From contig NZ_JACHLI010000007.1 of NCBI RefSeq assembly GCF_014204515.1, positions 186,001 through 250,000 on the forward strand: a stretch of DNA of 64,000 bases. Reading direction: 5' to 3'. The translations under genes and the position numbers were made by a program. This DNA is from Pseudomonas nitroreducens (GTDB lineage Bacteria; Pseudomonadota; Gammaproteobacteria; Pseudomonadales; Pseudomonadaceae). A model generated the notes under the pieces. The model did not search any database and was not told the DNA's origin. It worked only from the letters and a program-made list of their open reading frames with translations. Shown one piece after another: positions 61,131-64,000 of the stretch (positions within the stretch are counted from its first letter, which is position 1; every line of letters starts with the position of its first letter).

Positions 61131-61835
61131 ATGGCCGCTGATCTGGCGTCGCTGCAGCAAATTTCCGGTGAGAACGCCATTGACCGCTGGCTGCAGGTGC
61201 CTGGCAAGTGGGTCGAGGAGCCCAATCGCCGGCGTGGTGGCGAAAGCGGTGTGCAGCGTGTCCTGACCTCCGATGGCCGGATGCTGTATCGCAAGCAACA
61301 GGTCGGCCACATCTATCGCGACCTCCTGCATCCCTTCGGCTATCCGACCGCCATCCGCGAGCGCAACGCGCTGAAGGCTGCCGAGGCCCTTGGCGTGCGC
61401 GTGCCGACCCTGGTCTACGCCGGCTGCCGCAAGGTGGACGGCGAGTGGCAGGCGCTGCTGGTCACCGAATCCCTGGATGGCTTCAGCAGCCTGGAAGACT
61501 GCTATGCCCGTGGCGATCAGGAGCGCTGGGGCGACGCGCTGCACCAAAGAATTCTGCAACATTACGGTAGTACCCTTGCAAAACTGAACGCCGGCCGCTG
61601 GCAGCACGGCTGCCTGTACCTCAAGCACGTATTCGTGCGGGTGGACGGCGACAGCATCGAAGTAGCCCTGATCGACATGGAAAAGGCCCGCCAGCGCTTC
61701 AGCGCCCAGCGCGCCGCTCGTCACGATCTTCGTCAGGTAAAACGCCGTTCGTCGTGGACCGAGACGCAGTGGCAAGCATTTGTCTATGGTTACCAAGCGG
61801 CGTTTGGCAGCGCCATCAAAGGGTTGCAGACATGA
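61131..61835 (+). CDS. inaA: InaA-type lipopolysaccharide kinase family protein
   Basis: A 234-residue protein of the Kdo/WaaP kinase family, which has a protein-kinase-like fold and phosphorylates LPS sugars in known members. The nucleotide-binding part spans about 35-75 (MLYRKQQVGHIYRDLLHPFG). The catalytic loop is HGCLYLKHVFVRV (about 158-170) and the metal-binding DMEKARQR (about 182-189) follows. The P. aeruginosa orthologue is inaA (PA4378), induced by acid in other bacteria. It lies 3 bases after the methyltransferase gene and overlaps the next small gene by 4 bases. Confidence 0.88.
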   Translation: MAADLASLQQISGENAIDRWLQVPGKWVEEPNRRRGGESGVQRVLTSDGRMLYRKQQVGHIYRDLLHPFGYPTAIRERNALKAAEALGVRVPTLVYAGCRKVDGEWQALLVTESLDGFSSLEDCYARGDQERWGDALHQRILQHYGSTLAKLNAGRWQHGCLYLKHVFVRVDGDSIEVALIDMEKARQRFSAQRAARHDLRQVKRRSSWTETQWQAFVYGYQAAFGSAIKGLQT

Positions 61836-62059
61836 AGTTAGAAATTACGCGAGGTTTGCTCCTCATCGGTGCGCTTGGGGTAGCAACCCTCGCGGCGGCG
61901 GCCTGGCATGAGCCAGGACCTTCGGTCATTTCCGGACACGGCGGGCTGGACAGCTGTCCGATGCCGGCCAACCTGCGCGCCAAGCAGCAGGATCTTCGTC
62001 CGGACCACGACCTGCTGCTGTTCCTCTTCGGCATGTCCCAGGGCAGCAAGGCCCGCTGA
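61832..62059 (+). CDS. Small secreted or membrane protein of unknown function
   Basis: A 75-residue protein beginning with a hydrophobic stretch (TRGLLLIGALGVATLAAAAW, about 6-25) that can be a signal anchor or signal peptide. The rest is polar with one Cys (LDSCPMPANL, about residue 42) and a DHDLLLFLFGM hydrophobic patch near the C-terminus. I recognise no domain. The ATG overlaps the inaA stop by 4 bases (ATGA), so translation is coupled. A homologue is annotated as hypothetical at this position in P. aeruginosa (PA4377, from memory). A terminator follows immediately. Confidence 0.8.
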   Translation: MKLEITRGLLLIGALGVATLAAAAWHEPGPSVISGHGGLDSCPMPANLRAKQQDLRPDHDLLLFLFGMSQGSKAR

Positions 62060-62075
62060 TCTCTGCTGAAGACGC

Positions 62076-62101
62076 AAAACCCCGCCTCGGCGGGGTTTTT
62101 T
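62076..62101 (+). terminator. Terminator of the colRS-inaA region
   Basis: AAAACCCCGCC (62076-62086) pairs with GGCGGGGTTTT (62089-62099) and a T run follows. pncB starts 50 bases later. Confidence 0.9.
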
Positions 62102-62150
62102 GTGGGCCAGGGGTTTAGACTGCCGGTTCGATGCCTGCGACGAGACGAGC

Positions 62151-63350
62151 ATGAGCGACAGCGTATTTTCCCGGCGGACCGTGCAGAACCTGCTGGATAC
62201 CGACTTCTACAAGCTGAGCATGATGCAGGCGGTGCTGCACAATTACCCCAACGCCGAGGTGGAGTGGGAGTTCCGCTGCCGCAACGAAGAGGACCTGCGC
62301 GCCTACCTCGACCCGCTGCGCGAGCAGATCGAGCGCCTGGCCGAACTGTCCTTCGCGCCGCAGGACCTGGCCTTCCTCGAACGCATCCCTTTCTTCAAGC
62401 CGGACTTCATCCGCTTCCTCGGCCTGTTCCGCTTCAACCCCAGCTACGTGCAGCTGGGCGTGGAGCACGACGAGCTGTTCCTGCGCCTGAAGGGCCCCTG
62501 GCTGCATGTGATCCTCTTCGAGGTGCCGCTGCTGGCGACCATCAGCGAAGTGCGCAATCGCCACCGCTACCCGGGCACCACGCTGAGCTCGGTGCGCGAG
62601 CGCCTGCAGGAGAAGTTCGACTGGCTGCGCGCGCAGGCCAGTGCCGAGGAACTGGCCGGCTTCAAGATGGCCGACTTCGGCACCCGTCGACGCTTTTCCT
62701 ACCGGGTCCAGGAGGCGGTGGTACGCGACCTGCGCGATGGCTTCCCGGGGCACTTCGTCGGTACCAGCAACGTCCACCTGGCCCGCGAGCTGAACGTGAA
62801 GCCCCTGGGCACCATGGCCCATGAATGGCTGATGGCCCACCAGCAGCTCGGTCCGCGGCTGATCGACAGCCAGGCCGCCGCGCTGGATGCCTGGGTCCGC
62901 GAGTACCGCGGCCAGCTGGGCATCGCGCTGACCGACTGCATCACCATGGAAGCCTTCCTGGCGGATTTCGACCTGTATTTCGCCAAGCTCTTCGATGGCC
63001 TGCGCCACGATTCCGGCGACCCGCTGGAGTGGGCGGAAAAGGCCATCCGGCACTATGAGAAGCTCGGCATCGATCCGCAGACCAAGACCCTGGTGTTCTC
63101 CGACGGCCTTAACCTGCCACGCGCGCTGGAGATCTACCGGGCGCTGCGCGAGCGCATCGACGTCAGTTTCGGCATCGGCACGCATTTCACCTGCGATGTA
63201 CCGGGCGTGCAGCCGATGAACATCGTGCTGAAGATGACCGCCTGCAACGGCCACCCGGTGGCGAAGATCTCCGACGCGCCAGGCAAGACCCAGTGCAAGG
63301 ACGAGAACTTCCTGCGCTATCTCCGGCACGTCTTCAAAGTCCCGTCCTAG
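62151..63350 (+). CDS. pncB: Nicotinate phosphoribosyltransferase
   Basis: A 399-residue enzyme of NAD salvage that makes nicotinate mononucleotide from nicotinate and PRPP with ATP. The N-terminal block NLLDTDFYKLSMMQAVLHNYP (about 12-32) is diagnostic. KMADFGTRRRFSYRVQEAVV (about 173-192) and GTMAHEWLMAHQQ (about 221-233, with the phosphorylated His) follow. The C-terminal PRPP-binding region is VFSDGLNLPRALEIY and FGIGTHFTCD. From memory P. aeruginosa has two pncB genes and this position corresponds to pncB2. The ATG at 62151 gives the usual length. Confidence 0.95.
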   Translation: MSDSVFSRRTVQNLLDTDFYKLSMMQAVLHNYPNAEVEWEFRCRNEEDLRAYLDPLREQIERLAELSFAPQDLAFLERIPFFKPDFIRFLGLFRFNPSYVQLGVEHDELFLRLKGPWLHVILFEVPLLATISEVRNRHRYPGTTLSSVRERLQEKFDWLRAQASAEELAGFKMADFGTRRRFSYRVQEAVVRDLRDGFPGHFVGTSNVHLARELNVKPLGTMAHEWLMAHQQLGPRLIDSQAAALDAWVREYRGQLGIALTDCITMEAFLADFDLYFAKLFDGLRHDSGDPLEWAEKAIRHYEKLGIDPQTKTLVFSDGLNLPRALEIYRALRERIDVSFGIGTHFTCDVPGVQPMNIVLKMTACNGHPVAKISDAPGKTQCKDENFLRYLRHVFKVPS

Positions 63351-63429
63351 CCGATTGCGCAGGGCGGCCGGACGCGCCACTCTTGTGCGATGCACTCACG
63401 GTGTCAGGCCCACTGAAGGGGAACAACGG

Positions 63430-64000
63430 ATGTCAGCCACGAACGAACTCATCATTGGCGCAGGTCCCGACGGCCAGCCGGTCGGCCAGTCCTGGAAGCT
63501 CGCCAACCGCCACGGCCTGATCGCCGGCGCTACCGGCACCGGCAAGACGGTGACCCTGCAGCGCCTCGCCGAATCCTTCAGCGATGCCGGCATCGCGGTG
63601 TTCGCCGCCGATATCAAGGGCGACCTCTGCGGTATCGCCGCTGCCGGCAATCCCCAGGGCAAGGTCGCCGAGCGTATCGCCAGCATGCCCTGGCTGGATT
63701 ACCAGCCGCGCGCCTACCCGGTGAGCCTCTGGGATGTCGCCGGCAAGACCGGCCATCCGCTGCGCACCACCCTGTCGGAGATGGGCCCGCTGCTGCTGGC
63801 CAACCTGCTGGAGCTGACCGAGAGCCAGCAGGCGGCGCTGTTCGCTGCGTTCAAGGTGGCCGACCGTGAAGGTCTGTTGCTGCTCGACATGAAGGACCTC
63901 AAGGCGCTGCTCAACCACTTCAAGGAGCATCCGGAAATCCTCGGCGAGGACCGTGCGCTGTTCACCGGCGCCTCGTCCCAGGCCTTGCTGCGGCGCCTGG
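63430..64000 (+). CDS. HerA-like ATPase of the DUF853 family (partial, runs off the right edge)
   Basis: The first 190 residues of a larger protein (family members are about 500). The Walker A loop is AGATGTGKTVTLQRLAES (about 33-50), followed by FAADIKGDLCGIAAAG, the HerA/FtsK-type second motif. This matches DUF853 (E. coli YjgR), P-loop ATPases related to HerA helicases, of unknown role. The ATG at 63430 follows GGGGAACAACGG. A small spacer of 79 bases separates it from pncB. Confidence 0.85.
   Translation, partial: MSATNELIIGAGPDGQPVGQSWKLANRHGLIAGATGTGKTVTLQRLAESFSDAGIAVFAADIKGDLCGIAAAGNPQGKVAERIASMPWLDYQPRAYPVSLWDVAGKTGHPLRTTLSEMGPLLLANLLELTESQQAALFAAFKVADREGLLLLDMKDLKALLNHFKEHPEILGEDRALFTGASSQALLRRL

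Overview
The window is a stretch of the core chromosome of a Pseudomonas species. Base composition is uniformly GC-rich. Gene content and order (trpS, zapE, rplM-rpsI, petABC, sspAB, lpoA, rsmI, rnpB, the mra/dcw division cluster, lpxC, secA, argJ, ampG, groESL, colRS, pncB) match, as far as I remember it, the PA4441-to-PA4376 region of P. aeruginosa. A few local differences (repeats, and no gene between the DUF721 gene and secA) suggest a relative of the P. aeruginosa group rather than P. aeruginosa itself. I saw no prophage, insertion sequence, CRISPR array, tRNA or rRNA.

Layout. 1-8.1 kb: a mixed block with an alpha/beta hydrolase, TrpS, ZapE, a secreted repeat-type protein, a GlxA-like regulator divergent from an acyl-CoA dehydrogenase, and a Tas-like aldo/keto reductase. 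8.2-13.1 kb: ribosomal proteins L13/S9, cytochrome bc1 (petABC), and SspA/SspB. 13.1-17.5 kb: envelope genes on the minus strand (lpoA-yraN-gmhA-dolP), with rsmI divergent from them. 17.5-18.2 kb: RNase P RNA and the mra promoter with three MraZ boxes. 18.2-36.0 kb: the complete, tightly overlapping dcw cluster mraZ-rsmH-ftsL-ftsI-murE-murF-mraY-murD-ftsW-murG-murC-ddlB-ftsQ-ftsA-ftsZ, then lpxC. 36.0-42.8 kb: DUF721 gene, secA, argJ, a GST and a Nudix-ThiE fusion. 42.8-43.1 kb: palindromic REP/BIME repeats. 43.1-47.7 kb: a minus-strand signalling and cofactor operon (degenerate GGDEF response regulator, panE, sensor kinase, cobalamin adenosyltransferase). 47.8-55.1 kb: yajQ, mscS, ampG with an alkyltransferase-like gene, a DUF481 outer-membrane protein, an SDR, a HugZ-like protein and fxsA. 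55.1-58.3 kb: groESL with a sigma-32 type promoter, then a fluoride riboswitch controlling crcB and a DUF190 gene. 58.4-62.1 kb: the ColRS two-component system with a methyltransferase, an InaA-type kinase and a small membrane protein. 62.1-64 kb: pncB and the start of a HerA/DUF853 ATPase.

Much of the window serves envelope growth. The mur and fts genes make lipid II and build the septum, LpxC commits to lipid A, GmhA supplies LPS heptose, LpoA activates PBP1A, AmpG recycles muropeptides, SecA exports proteins, and ColRS with its neighbours tunes LPS and the outer membrane. The most interesting non-coding signals are the fluoride riboswitch with a visible ribosome-site-sequestering hairpin, the MraZ operator, a TTTAAG direct repeat before colR, palindromes over the rplM and petA -35 elements, and a heptameric GCYTGNA repeat family present at two loci. 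No wholly unknown multi-gene system was seen.
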